This document shows, piece after piece, positions 33,250-40,498 of a stretch of DNA of 57,008 bases. Numbering within the stretch: position 1 is the first letter of the stretch; every line of letters begins with the position of its first letter. Made by a program: the position numbers and the translations under genes. Under the pieces are notes generated by a model. The model was not told the origin of the DNA. It searched no databases and was given only the letters and a program-made list of their open reading frames with translations. Source of the stretch: Candidatus Rokuibacteriota bacterium (GTDB lineage Bacteria > Methylomirabilota > Methylomirabilia > Rokubacteriales > CSP1-6); assembly GCA_003220225.1 (NCBI GenBank), contig QHRU01000053.1, forward strand, positions 1-57,008, given 5' to 3'.

Positions 33250-33663
33250 TCACCGCGCCGTTTTCGCCGCCGACCCGGCGAGCGGCGCTCCGCACGAGGC
33301 GCAGAAATTGGAGTGCGGTGGGCACGAGTGGCCACAGGTCTCGCACTCGAGGTGCGCGTCGGCGTGGCGATGGTGGATGATCAGATTGCGGATATAGGGG
33401 ATCCAGGTGAAGGCATACGCGAAGATGAACACCGAGTCGCGCTGGCGAAGCGAGTAGATCAACAAGAGGACCGACCCGATCAGGCTCAGCCACCAGAAGG
33501 CGGTCGGCACCACGACGCGTCGCAATTTTTCGGTCGCGTACCACTGCACGAAGAATCGCGAAAAGAACACGAGGTTGCCGAGCCAGCCGACGACCTTCCA
33601 GACGCTCCAATCGATCCCGAGCACCTTGCCGTCGTGCACGAGGAGGCCCGTGGGCCAGTCCAT
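33250..33663 (-). CDS. LAB_N-domain membrane protein with C-terminal zinc ribbon
   Basis: 137-residue protein. Residues 18-100 form a LAB_N (lipid A biosynthesis N-terminal) domain with three helices, marked by GWLGNLVFFSRFFVQWYATEK and YAFTWIPYIRNL. Residues 105-125 add a zinc ribbon, C107xxC110 and C121xxC124, which normal LAB_N proteins lack. ATG 33663 is chosen; a frame start 10 codons upstream would lie inside the terminator hairpin at 33679-33711. Role unknown. Confidence 0.82.
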   Translation of the reverse strand: MDWPTGLLVHDGKVLGIDWSVWKVVGWLGNLVFFSRFFVQWYATEKLRRVVVPTAFWWLSLIGSVLLLIYSLRQRDSVFIFAYAFTWIPYIRNLIIHHRHADAHLECETCGHSCPPHSNFCASCGAPLAGSAAKTAR

Positions 33664-33678
33664 CACTCGGGCAGCGGG

Positions 33679-33711
33679 CGGCAGGGCCGCCAAGCGTCAG
33701 CGGCCCTGCCG
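33679..33711 (-). terminator. Hairpin after the XRE regulator gene
   Basis: Perfect 12-bp arms (33679-33690 and 33700-33711) with a 9-nt loop, starting 7 nt after the regulator's stop and ending 15 nt before the LAB_N start. No T run. Confidence 0.65.
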
Positions 33712-33718
33712 TGGGACC

Positions 33719-34075
33719 TCAAGAAGCCTTGCCGAAGATCGCCTGGAGGACCCGGTAGGCCTTGCGAATGTCCTCGGGCCGCCGCCGGCCGGCGACGAGC
33801 GCGAAGATCTTCTCCGCGTCCTCGCTCGGCACCTCCGACGGCTTGTCGGCGCGCACGTCGGTCAGCTCGCGGAGCGGAATCTCCAGCGCCACCGATACGT
33901 GGTACAGGCTGTCGATGGAGATCGACTTCTCGCCGCGCTCGACCTCGCCGATGAACTTGCCGGACAGGCCGGCGCGATCGCCCAGCCGCTCCTGGCTGAG
34001 TCCGCGCTGCTTGCGGAGCGCCCGCAACCGCTGCCCCAGGAACTTCCGTACGTGTTTCACCGCGCGTTCGCCCAT
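33719..34075 (-). CDS. XRE-family transcriptional regulator
   Basis: 118-residue regulator. Helix-turn-helix at about residues 13-65: LRALRKQRGLSQERLGDRAG, then LSGKFIGEVERGEKSISIDS. The C-terminal tail (about 80-118) is helical and may dimerise. A TAGGGT hexamer lies 8 nt before the ATG, so it may be leaderless. Target unknown. Confidence 0.9.
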   Translation of the reverse strand: MGERAVKHVRKFLGQRLRALRKQRGLSQERLGDRAGLSGKFIGEVERGEKSISIDSLYHVSVALEIPLRELTDVRADKPSEVPSEDAEKIFALVAGRRRPEDIRKAYRVLQAIFGKAS

Positions 34076-34105
34076 GGGTGGTTACCCTAGCACCTTTGAG
34101 GTCGG

Positions 34106-34366
34106 TCAGGAACGGCCCTCGGGAACGGGTTCCGTCCCGCCGCTCATCACGGCGAGGACCAGTGCGCCGCCCGCGCTGCGCACCGAGTGCACGCATCCCG
34201 GCGGCCGCCGGGCGTAATCGCCCGCGGCGCACGTGCCGGTGTCGTCGGAGACGCTGCCCTCGAGGACGAAGATCTGCTCGTCGCCGACGTGCCGGTGGCG
34301 CGGGATCACCGCGCCCGGCTCGTATCGCATGAGGACGGTACGGCGGTCGCCGTCCTCGAAAAGGAT
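34106..34366 (-). CDS. ChrR-like cupin domain protein, possible AUC start
   Basis: Small single-domain cupin with IPRHRHVGDEQIFVLEGSVSD and the second motif PPGCVHSVRS, similar to the metal-binding half of ChrR anti-sigma factors. From the ATG at 34330 it has 74 residues and lacks the first strand. In frame upstream, LFEDGDRRTVL supplies that strand, entered at ATC 34366 with GGAGGTG 7 nt before it, overlapping the Rieske gene's end. No ATG, GTG or TTG is available in that interval. The AUC start is plausible rather than certain. Third gene of the DsbA-Rieske-cupin unit. Confidence 0.7.
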   Translation of the reverse strand: MLFEDGDRRTVLMRYEPGAVIPRHRHVGDEQIFVLEGSVSDDTGTCAAGDYARRPPGCVHSVRSAGGALVLAVMSGGTEPVPEGRS

Positions 34367-34367
34367 C

Positions 34368-34676
34368 TCACGGCACCTCCACCTCGACCATGCCGTTCAC
34401 CACGCGCGTGGCGAAGACGCTGATCGAGAGGTCGTCGGCCACGCGGCACTGCCCGGTGGCCAGGTCGAAGTCGAAGCCGTGCCACGGACACACCACCGCG
34501 TCGCCCTCGATCCAGCCGTCGGCCAGCGGCCCGTCCTCGTGCGGGCAGAGCGCGCTCAGCGCGTAGAAGCGGCCGCCGCCCCCGTTGAACACGGCGAGCG
34601 TGAACGAGCCCGCCTCCACCAGGCAGCCCCGGCCGGCCGGGATGTCGGCACCGCGCGCGACGCGCAGAAAGGCCAT
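34368..34676 (-). CDS. Rieske [2Fe-2S] ferredoxin-like protein
   Basis: 102-residue soluble Rieske protein of the NirD/biphenyl-dioxygenase ferredoxin type. Ligands are in CPHEDG and CPWHGF, with 17 residues between the motif pairs. No signal peptide. ATG overlaps the stop of the DsbA-like gene (ATGA). It carries electrons to an unknown partner oxygenase or reductase, none of which lies beside it. Confidence 0.93.
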   Translation of the reverse strand: MAFLRVARGADIPAGRGCLVEAGSFTLAVFNGGGGRFYALSALCPHEDGPLADGWIEGDAVVCPWHGFDFDLATGQCRVADDLSISVFATRVVNGMVEVEVP

Positions 34677-35314
34677 CAGCGGCGCGCTCGGAGCGCGTCG
34701 TCGATGGCGGCGCGGAAGTTCTCGAGGGGATGCGCGCCCACGAGCGGCTTGCCGTTGATGAGGAAGGTGGGCGTGCTGCGCACGCCGAGCTCGCGCCCCT
34801 CCGCGAAGTCCGCCTCCACGGCGGCGCGGAACGTGTGGTCGTCGAGGCAGCGCTCGAAGCGCTCGCGGTCGAGATCGAGGTTGACGGCGTAGCCGACGAG
34901 GTCGTCGCGCTCGAAGCGCGGCTGCCGCTCGAACAGCACGTCGTGATAGGCCCAGTAGCGGCCCTGCTCGCCGGCGCAGCGCGCGGCCTCGTGGGCGGGC
35001 ATGGCCAGCGCGTGCGAGGGCAGCGGGAAGTCCTTGTAGATCAGACGCACGCGGCCGTCGTACTCCTTGAGCACCTGCTCCAGCGACCGCTGGACGCGCC
35101 GGCAGAACGGTCACTGGTAATCGGAGAACTCCACGATGGTGACGGGTGCCGTCGCCGGGCCTTTGACCATCTGCGTCTGGACGGCGAGGCGGTCGTGCGC
35201 GCCCGGCGCGGGCGCGCGGCAGCCCATTCCGAACGCGGCCACCCCGAGGCTGAGCCCGAGCGCGATGGTGTAGACTCGCCGCGACACAGGGGAGATCGCG
35301 AACCGCAGGCTCAC
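34676..35314 (-). CDS. Candidate selenoprotein: exported DsbA-like oxidoreductase with U-P-F-C active site
   Basis: 212-residue DsbA-type protein read through one in-frame TGA. Residues 1-32 are a signal peptide or weak lipoprotein signal (ending GMGC). The fold opens with APVTIVEFSDYQ, then UGA (35113-35111) at residue 68, then PFC (C71), giving UxxC in place of CxxC. Downstream reading continues cleanly with IYKDFPLPSHALAMP, CAGEQGRYW and the cis-Pro loop RSTPTFLI. The paralogue at 3378 has CAG TGC CCG TTC TGC where this gene has CAG TGA CCG TTC TGC. A hairpin with GGUC loop follows (see 35079-35094). Starts at GTG, 8 nt after TATCCT. Ordinary gene calling splits it in two. A nonsense mutation or sequencing error is the alternative. 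Confidence 0.82.
35079..35094 (-). promoter_or_regulatory. Candidate bacterial SECIS element
   Basis: In the mRNA, UCCAGC-GGUC-GCUGGA forms a 6-bp stem with a GGUC loop, the loop sequence of the E. coli fdhF SECIS. The GG lies 22 nt after the UGA, inside the usual bacterial window. An additional CUGC/GCAG pairing below, across an asymmetric bulge, can lengthen the stem. It is within the coding sequence, as bacterial SECIS elements must be. Confidence 0.7.
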
Positions 35315-35322
35315 GACGGGGG

Positions 35323-35328
35323 AGGATA
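35323..35328 (-). promoter_or_regulatory. -10 box TATCCT of the selenoprotein unit
   Basis: Minus-strand TATCCT lies 8 nt before GTG 35314; the same hexamer precedes GTG 54191. The bases overlap the GGAGG ribosome site of the divergent DoxX gene, whose ATG is only 18 bp from this GTG. Confidence 0.45.
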
Positions 35329-35332
35329 CCAC

Positions 35333-35794
35333 ATGCCAGCCGCCCTGGACGCCGTGCTCGGCACCTATCCCTCCTGGTCGCACCTCGTGGTCCGGCTCGC
35401 GCTCGGCGTGGTGTTCTTCGCGCACGGGTCACAAAAGGTGCTCGGCTGGTTCGGTGGTCACGGCCTCGCCGGCACCGTCAAAATGTTCCAGGGCCTGGGC
35501 GTGCCGCCGGCGGCGGTGGTGCTCGCGGCGTTCATCGAGTTCCTCGGCGGCTGCGCCATGCTCACCGGACTGCTCGCGCGCCCGGCCGCCGTGGGCATCA
35601 TCGTGGTCATGCTCGTGGCCATCGCGAAGGTGCACGGCAAGCACGGGTTCTTCCTCAACCTCGGCGTGCCCGGCAAGGGGCCCGGCTACGAGTTCAACTT
35701 CGTGCTGATCGCCATGGCGCTGTCGATCCTGATCGGCGGCGCCGGCGTGCTGTCGATCGACCGCGCGCTCTGGCTCGCGCTCGCGGGAAAGTAG
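35333..35794 (+). CDS. DoxX-family membrane protein
   Basis: 153-residue inner-membrane protein with four helices. Typical DoxX segments: GVVFFAHGSQKVLGWFGGHG (residues 30-49), then MFQGLGVPPAAVVLAAFIEF and GFFLNLGVPGKGPGYEFNFV. GGAGG lies 7 nt before the ATG. DoxX proteins have been tied to thiosulfate:quinone reduction and to redox-stress membrane complexes, which fits the divergent thiol oxidoreductase. 18 bp separate the two start codons. Confidence 0.92.
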   Translation: MPAALDAVLGTYPSWSHLVVRLALGVVFFAHGSQKVLGWFGGHGLAGTVKMFQGLGVPPAAVVLAAFIEFLGGCAMLTGLLARPAAVGIIVVMLVAIAKVHGKHGFFLNLGVPGKGPGYEFNFVLIAMALSILIGGAGVLSIDRALWLALAGK

Positions 35795-35801
35795 GCGACC
35801 C

Positions 35802-36185
35802 ATGGGCTTCCTGCTCCGCGTGCTGATTAATGCCGCCGCCCTCTGGGTGGCGGCCTCGCTCATCCCGGGCATCGCCCTCGGCGGCCTCGGCCACACGCTG
35901 CTCGCCGCGCTGGTCCTGGGCATCATCAACGCCGTCGTCCGCCCCATCCTGATCTTCCTGACGCTGCCGATCACGCTGGTCACGCTCGGGCTCTTCATCT
36001 TCGTGCTGAACGCGTTCTGCCTGTGGCTGACCTCGCGGCTGGTGCCCGGCTTCGAGGTGCACGGGTTCGGCGCGGCGTTCCTCGGCGCGCTGGTGATCTC
36101 CGCCGTGTCGTGGGTCCTGACGGCGTTCCTGTCGGATGCCGGCCGCGTGCGCCGGATCGAGGTGCGACGTCTGGAGCGGCGCTAG
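35802..36185 (+). CDS. Phage-holin-4-superfamily (YvlD-like) membrane protein
   Basis: 127-residue protein with four helices and the family motif LGIINAVVRPILIFLTLPIT (residues 39-58), followed by TLGLFIFVLNAFCLWLTSRLVPGF. Despite the family name these are chromosomal membrane proteins, not lysis genes. Follows doxX by 7 nt. Confidence 0.92.
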   Translation: MGFLLRVLINAAALWVAASLIPGIALGGLGHTLLAALVLGIINAVVRPILIFLTLPITLVTLGLFIFVLNAFCLWLTSRLVPGFEVHGFGAAFLGALVISAVSWVLTAFLSDAGRVRRIEVRRLERR

Positions 36186-36197
36186 GAGACGCAGCCG

Positions 36198-36725
36198 CTG
36201 ACGATTCGTGGCGTCGTCGCGACCTCGGTGATGCTCGCGGTGCTGAGCGCGTCGTCCGGCCTCCGGGCCGACGACGCGGTCCCCCGGGACTTCAGACTGA
36301 CGGCCGAGTACTACCCCGCGCTCCCGCACCCCGGCGTGGATATCTCCGGTCTCCCGCAATGGAACCGCTGGACGCTGACGGTGACCTCGGACGGCAAGGC
36401 TCTCCAGGAGACTCAGCGAAGCCCCCGCGGGAGCCCGAAGGGGATCACCAGGAGATCCGTGCGGCTGACGCGGGGCGATCTCGAGCGGCTCGTCACGACC
36501 GTGCGGGCGTCCAACTTCTACTTCATGGCCCCGGACTATGCGTTCGAAGTCTCGCACGCCTCCGCGCTCGTCCTCCGGATCTCGCTGGACGCGCGCTACC
36601 ACGAGGTCACGGTGTACGCGCCCGACAAGCTCAAGCACGACCCGGAGGTCGCGGCGTTCTTGCGGATCTGGAACGACCTCGTCACCCTGGTGCCGCCGCC
36701 GAACCCGGGGCAAGGCACCGAATGA
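36198..36725 (+). CDS. Exported protein of unknown function, CUG start
   Basis: 175-residue protein. A complete signal peptide (TIRGVVATSVMLAVLSASSG, cleavage near LRA-DD) appears only when translation begins at CTG 36198, which has GGAG 9 nt upstream. The first GTG (36228) removes the positively charged n-region and leaves MMLAVLSAS. The mature part has RWTLTVTSDGKALQ and LDARYHEVTVYAPDKLKHDP, looks like a small beta-rich domain, and I do not recognise it. Third gene after doxX, 12 nt behind the holin-like gene. Confidence 0.7.
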   Translation: MTIRGVVATSVMLAVLSASSGLRADDAVPRDFRLTAEYYPALPHPGVDISGLPQWNRWTLTVTSDGKALQETQRSPRGSPKGITRRSVRLTRGDLERLVTTVRASNFYFMAPDYAFEVSHASALVLRISLDARYHEVTVYAPDKLKHDPEVAAFLRIWNDLVTLVPPPNPGQGTE

Positions 36726-36737
36726 CGACGGGGTGTG

Positions 36738-36777
36738 CTCGCACCGCGGGGCGGCCGTCGCCGCCCCGCGGTGCGAG
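36738..36777. terminator. Bidirectional 18-bp perfect hairpin
   Basis: Arms 36738-36755 and 36760-36777 are perfectly complementary with a 4-nt loop. It sits between two convergent genes (stops at 36725 and 36784), so it can end transcription from both sides. It is the strongest hairpin in the window. Confidence 0.8.
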
Positions 36778-36783
36778 GCTGTG

Positions 36784-37551
36784 TCAGGCCGCCCGCCCGG
36801 AATCCTCGGACAGCGCGGTGATGATGTAGGTGCCGGACTTCTCGTCGCGCTCCAGCGTCACGATGCGCTGCTTGGCCGCCTCTTCCAGGAGCTTCGAGAA
36901 CGTCGAGTATCCGTAGTACGACTCGTTGAAGGCGGGGTTCTTGCGGATCATCGTCTGCTTGACCATCGACCCCCAGAGCGTCTCCTTGTTCTCGCGCTGG
37001 AGCGCCTGGATCGCGTCGATGAGCTGCGCCATCGCCTCCGCCTTCTTCTCGGGGAGCCCGTGCAGCAGCCGCGTCTTCTTGGTGTCGCGGATGAGGTCCT
37101 CGTAGAAGATGAACTCGTCGCAGTTGCCGACGAGCAGGTCGGACGATGACGATTTGACGCCGAGGCCGATCACGTAGCGGTCGTTTTCGCGGAGCTTGCT
37201 GACGAGCGGCGAGAAGTCCGAGTCGCCCGACACCAGCGCGAACGAGTCGATGTGGGTTTTGCCGTAGGCGAGGTCGAGGGCGTCCACGACCATCCGGATG
37301 TCCGCGGAGTTCTTGCCGCTGTACCGGCTCTGCGGAACGTCGATCAGCTCGATGGCCCACTCGTGGAAGGGACGCTTGTATTCGGTGAACCGGTTCCAGT
37401 CCGCGTACGCGCGCCGCACGATGATCTTGCCCTTTTCCAGCAGCCGCTCCAGCACCAGCTTCAGCTCGAACTGCTTGTACTGCGCTTCCTTGACGCCGCG
37501 GGCGATGTTCTCGAAATCCATGAACATCGCCAGCTTTCGCTCACCGTTCAT
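36784..37551 (-). CDS. NYN-domain (PIN-like) ribonuclease with OST-HTH/LOTUS-type C-terminus
   Basis: 255-residue protein. The NYN domain spans about residues 5-160: AMFMDFENI (D12, N15), DIRMVVDALDLAY and LVSGDSDFSPL supply the acidic metal site of the PIN-like fold. Residues 170-250 (GSMVKQTMIRKNPAFNESYY, then GYSTFSKLLEEAA) match an OST-HTH/LOTUS RNA-binding winged helix. This two-domain layout is widespread in bacteria (LabA/DUF88 group) and points to RNA cleavage or regulation. ATG 37551 is preferred over an in-frame start 21 codons upstream because AAAGGA precedes it and the domain begins here. Confidence 0.88.
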   Translation of the reverse strand: MNGERKLAMFMDFENIARGVKEAQYKQFELKLVLERLLEKGKIIVRRAYADWNRFTEYKRPFHEWAIELIDVPQSRYSGKNSADIRMVVDALDLAYGKTHIDSFALVSGDSDFSPLVSKLRENDRYVIGLGVKSSSSDLLVGNCDEFIFYEDLIRDTKKTRLLHGLPEKKAEAMAQLIDAIQALQRENKETLWGSMVKQTMIRKNPAFNESYYGYSTFSKLLEEAAKQRIVTLERDEKSGTYIITALSEDSGRAA

Positions 37552-37648
37552 CCAGGTTGTCCTTTCATCCGCGCTCCTTTCCCGGGGAGTGGGGTGGGTC
37601 TCGACCGCTTCCATTATATGTCCGTCGTTTGGACCCCCCGGGCAGGTT

Positions 37649-37654
37649 TATGAT
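37649..37654 (+). promoter_or_regulatory. -10 box TATGAT of the molybdoenzyme unit
   Basis: TATGAT ends 7 nt before ATG 37662, with no ribosome site between, so a leaderless mRNA is expected. If ATG 37650 (in frame) were used instead, AGG at 37644-37646 could serve as ribosome site. Confidence 0.5.
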
Positions 37655-37661
37655 TTGCCAC

Positions 37662-38306
37662 ATGAAAAGGCCCGATCCCGCCGTGGCCGACCGGGTGCCG
37701 CCCGGCCAGGTCCTGACCGAGAAGTGGCCCGTCCTGACGTATGGCCGCACGCCCCGCTTCGATCCCAAACGCTGGACCTTCCGCTGCTTCGGCCTGGTGG
37801 AGCGCCCGACGTCGTGGACGTGGGAGGAGTTCCTGCGCCTGCCGCGGATCACCGTGCGCTCCGACGTCCACTGCGTCACGCGCTGGTCGAAGCTCGACAA
37901 CGAGTGGGAGGGCGTCTCCGCGCGCTGGCTCGTCGAGCAGGTGACGCCGCGGGCGGAGGCGGCGTTCGTGCTCCAGCACGCGGATCCCGACTACACGACC
38001 AACACGCCCCTCGCCGATCTGCTGGACGACGACGTGGTGCTGGCGGTGAAGCACAACGGGAAGGACCTCGAGCCCGACCACGGCGGCCCGATGCGCCTGG
38101 TGCTGCCGAAGCTCTACTTCTGGAAGTCGTCGAAGTGGCTGCGCGCCTTCGAGTTCCTCGACGTGAACCCGCCCGGCTTCTGGGAGCAGAACGGCTACCA
38201 CATGCACGCCGACCCGTGGAGGGAGGAGCGCTACTCCGATCAGGAGACGCGCGCGATGCAGCAGATGCGCGCCGAAGCCGCGCGCACGCTGCGAGAGCGC
38301 AGCTGA
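37662..38306 (+). CDS. Molybdopterin-dependent oxidoreductase (sulfite-oxidase/YedY fold)
   Basis: 214-residue cytosolic protein of the sulfite-oxidase-fold molybdenum enzymes. The Mo-coordinating cysteine is C71 in SDVHCVTRWS. Cofactor-binding parts include WEGVSARWLVEQV and GPMRLVLPKLYFWKSSKWLR near residues 140-170. There is no Tat signal, unlike MsrP/YedY, and no heme domain. It overlaps the crotonase gene by one base (TGATG). Substrate unknown. Confidence 0.9.
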   Translation: MKRPDPAVADRVPPGQVLTEKWPVLTYGRTPRFDPKRWTFRCFGLVERPTSWTWEEFLRLPRITVRSDVHCVTRWSKLDNEWEGVSARWLVEQVTPRAEAAFVLQHADPDYTTNTPLADLLDDDVVLAVKHNGKDLEPDHGGPMRLVLPKLYFWKSSKWLRAFEFLDVNPPGFWEQNGYHMHADPWREERYSDQETRAMQQMRAEAARTLRERS

Positions 38307-39067
38307 TGGCCGTTCGCGTCGAGCACGCCGGCGCCGTCACCACGATCGTGCTCGACCGCCCCGAGGCGCGCAACGCGGTGGACCGGGACACCGCGGCGGC
38401 GCTCGCCGACGCGTTCCGCGCGTTCGAGGCGGACGCGGCGGCCCGCGTGGCCGTGCTGTGGGGCGCCAACGGCACCTTCTGTGCGGGCGCCGACCTCAAG
38501 GCGACGGCGAGCGGCCGCGCCCTTCGCCGCGAGCCCGAGGGCGACGGCCCGATGGGGCCCTCGCGCATGCGGCTGTCCAAGCCGACCATCGCCGCCGTCG
38601 CCGGCTACGCGGTGGCGGGCGGGCTCGAGCTGGCGCTCTGGTGCGATCTGCGCGTGCTGGAGGAGGACGCCGTGCTCGGTGTGTTCTGCCGGCGCTGGGG
38701 CGTGCCACTGATCGACGGCGGGACCGTGCGGCTGCCGCGGCTGATCGGCCTCAGCCGCGCGCTCGATCTGATCCTCACGGGTCGCCCCGTAGATGCCCGT
38801 GAAGCAGAGCGAATCGGCCTCGCCAACCGCGTCGTGCCCCGGGGCCAGGCGCGCGCGGCGGCAGAGGCGCTGGCCGCGGAGATCGCCGCGTTCCCGCCGC
38901 GCTGCGTGCTCAGCGACCGCCGCTCGGCCTACGAGAGTGAGGGCGTCACGCTCGAGGCGGCGCTGCGACGAGAGTTCGAGCTCGGCAAGGTGACGATCGA
39001 CTCGGGCGAGAGCCGCGAGGGCGCCGCGCGCTTCGCGGCCGGCGCCGGGCGGCACGGGGCTTTTTGA
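38306..39067 (+). CDS. Enoyl-CoA hydratase/isomerase family protein
   Basis: 253-residue crotonase. Oxyanion-hole segments FCAGADLKA (about residues 57-65) and AGYAVAGGLELALWCDLRV (about 98-116), with the first catalytic Glu in GLELA. The second Glu position region reads RRWGVPLIDGGTVRLPRLIG. This GVPLIDGG version is common among crotonases but does not fix the reaction. Follows the molybdoenzyme in the same transcript and ends before a strong hairpin. Confidence 0.9.
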   Translation: MAVRVEHAGAVTTIVLDRPEARNAVDRDTAAALADAFRAFEADAAARVAVLWGANGTFCAGADLKATASGRALRREPEGDGPMGPSRMRLSKPTIAAVAGYAVAGGLELALWCDLRVLEEDAVLGVFCRRWGVPLIDGGTVRLPRLIGLSRALDLILTGRPVDAREAERIGLANRVVPRGQARAAAEALAAEIAAFPPRCVLSDRRSAYESEGVTLEAALRREFELGKVTIDSGESREGAARFAAGAGRHGAF

Positions 39068-39069
39068 AC

Positions 39070-39094
39070 GTGGGGGCCCCGAAATGGCCCCCAC
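39070..39094 (+). terminator. Hairpin after crotonase gene, copy 1 of a dispersed 23-nt repeat
   Basis: 9-bp arms (39070-39078 and 39086-39094) around CCGAAAT, starting 2 nt after the TGA. Bases 39071-39093 recur exactly at 52867-52889, in the sense orientation of the gene they follow. A second, weaker inverted repeat (arms 39109-39115 and 39129-39135) stands behind it. Confidence 0.75.
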
Positions 39095-39146
39095 ACCCCC
39101 AATGTTCGGAGTGCCCCGGGGAACCCGTGGCACTCCTCTGTCACAC

Positions 39147-39530
39147 TCAGCGCTGGATGCGCTCGAGCCACCAGTGGACGACGCCCGAGCCGGCCAGCAC
39201 GACCATGCCCAGCACCACCCAGTGGATCTCGCCGCTCGGCTCGGTGTTGCGGTAGTGCACGAGGCCCACCACGATCAGGGCGCAGCCGAGCACGGCGGCG
39301 GCGTTGCGCGCGCCGCGCGCGTGCTTCAGCCACGCCGGCTGCGAGCCGCCCACCGAAAGCGCGACGGCGAGGAGGACGATGGCGGCGACACCGACGCCGC
39401 CGGTGAGCAGGCCGAGCGCCCACATCGCGGTCGTCTGGGCGGCGGTCTCGAGGGGCCCCATCCAGAGCAGGTGGGCGACGAGCCAGAAGCCGACGAGGCC
39501 GAGCGCGACGATGCCGAGCGCGCGCGCCAT
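39147..39530 (-). CDS. Four-helix membrane protein of unknown family
   Basis: 127-residue protein with helices at about 4-25, 36-60, 75-95 and 101-120. Loops are short; one carries QPAWLKHARGARN. I do not recognise a family. ATG 39530 lies 7 nt after TAGAAT and has no ribosome site. It is divergent from the CDF transporter with 52 bp between starts. Confidence 0.75.
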   Translation of the reverse strand: MARALGIVALGLVGFWLVAHLLWMGPLETAAQTTAMWALGLLTGGVGVAAIVLLAVALSVGGSQPAWLKHARGARNAAAVLGCALIVVGLVHYRNTEPSGEIHWVVLGMVVLAGSGVVHWWLERIQR

Positions 39531-39537
39531 GGCGCGG

Positions 39538-39575
39538 ATTCTAACACCCGGCCGCGCGCATCGACCTGATACGAT
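39538..39575. promoter_or_regulatory. Back-to-back leaderless promoters
   Basis: Leftward TAGAAT (39543-39538) ends 7 nt before ATG 39530. Rightward TACGAT (39570-39575) ends 7 nt before ATG 39583. Both spacings are identical and neither gene has a Shine-Dalgarno sequence. Confidence 0.6.
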
Positions 39576-39582
39576 CCCGCCG

Positions 39583-40488
39583 ATGATCGTGCACGATCAC
39601 GATCGCAGCACCGCCGCCGCGCGCTCGCGGCCGGTGCTCGTCGTCGCCCTCGCGCTGACCGGCACCATGATGGTCGTCGAGTTCGTCGCCGGCCTGTGGA
39701 CGGGCAGCCTCGCCCTGCTGGCCGACGCGGGCCACATGCTGACCGACACCACCGCGCTCGCGCTGGCCCTGATCGCCGCGTGGCTCGCCGCGCGCCCGCC
39801 GACGCCGGCCAAGACGTACGGCTATTACCGCGCCGAGATCCTCGCCGCGCTGGCCAACGCGCTGCTGTTGTTCGGGGTGGCGGGCTCGATCCTCGTCGAG
39901 GCCTGGCACCGCGTGCGCGTGCCTGCACACGTGCTGGCGGGACCGATGGCGGCGGTGGCCGCGCTCGGCCTGGGCGTCAACCTTCTCTCCGCCTGGCTCT
40001 TGCACCGCGGCGCGCGCGAGAGCCTGACCGTGCGCGCGGCCTACGTGGAGGTGCTGGGCGACGCGCTGTCGTCGGTGGCCGCGCTCGTCGCCGCGGGCGT
40101 CATGGTCACCACGGGCTGGACGGGCGCCGACCCGCTCGCCAGCGCAGCGATCGTGCTCCTCATCGTGCCGCGCACGTGGAGCCTGCTGCGGCAGGCGGTG
40201 AACGTGCTGCTGGAGGGCACGCCGGCGCACCTCTCGCTGGCCGAGATCGAGCAGGCGATCACGCGCGTGGCCGGCGTGCGCCGCGTGCACGACCTGCACG
40301 TGTGGACGCTGACCTCCGGCCGCGAGGCCATGAGCGCGCACGTCGTGGTGGACGACGTCCGCGAGAGCGAGCGGCTGCTGCAGTCGCTGCACGCGGTGCT
40401 GCACGCGCGCTTCGGCATCGACCACACGACGATCCAGCTCGAGACGGCGCCGCCGGAGGTGCTGAAGATCAAGGCGCCGGAGGGGTAG
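39583..40488 (+). CDS. Cation diffusion facilitator (CzcD/ZitB-like)
   Basis: 301-residue metal:proton antiporter with six helices. Metal-site residues of the Zn/Cd/Co type: LLADAGHMLTD in helix 2 and EVLGDALSSVAAL in helix 5 (HxxxD and DxxxD-like pairs). The cytoplasmic C-terminal domain has RVHDLHVWTLTSGREAMSAH. The N-terminus IVHDHDRS is His-poor compared with ZitB. Exports zinc or related divalent metals across the inner membrane. Confidence 0.94.
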   Translation: MIVHDHDRSTAAARSRPVLVVALALTGTMMVVEFVAGLWTGSLALLADAGHMLTDTTALALALIAAWLAARPPTPAKTYGYYRAEILAALANALLLFGVAGSILVEAWHRVRVPAHVLAGPMAAVAALGLGVNLLSAWLLHRGARESLTVRAAYVEVLGDALSSVAALVAAGVMVTTGWTGADPLASAAIVLLIVPRTWSLLRQAVNVLLEGTPAHLSLAEIEQAITRVAGVRRVHDLHVWTLTSGREAMSAHVVVDDVRESERLLQSLHAVLHARFGIDHTTIQLETAPPEVLKIKAPEG

Positions 40489-40498
40489 GGGGTCGGAG

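Noticed and set aside
35802-36185. Prophage signal from a holin-like gene
   Set aside because: The YvlD-type holin-4 family is chromosomal and no other phage gene is nearby.
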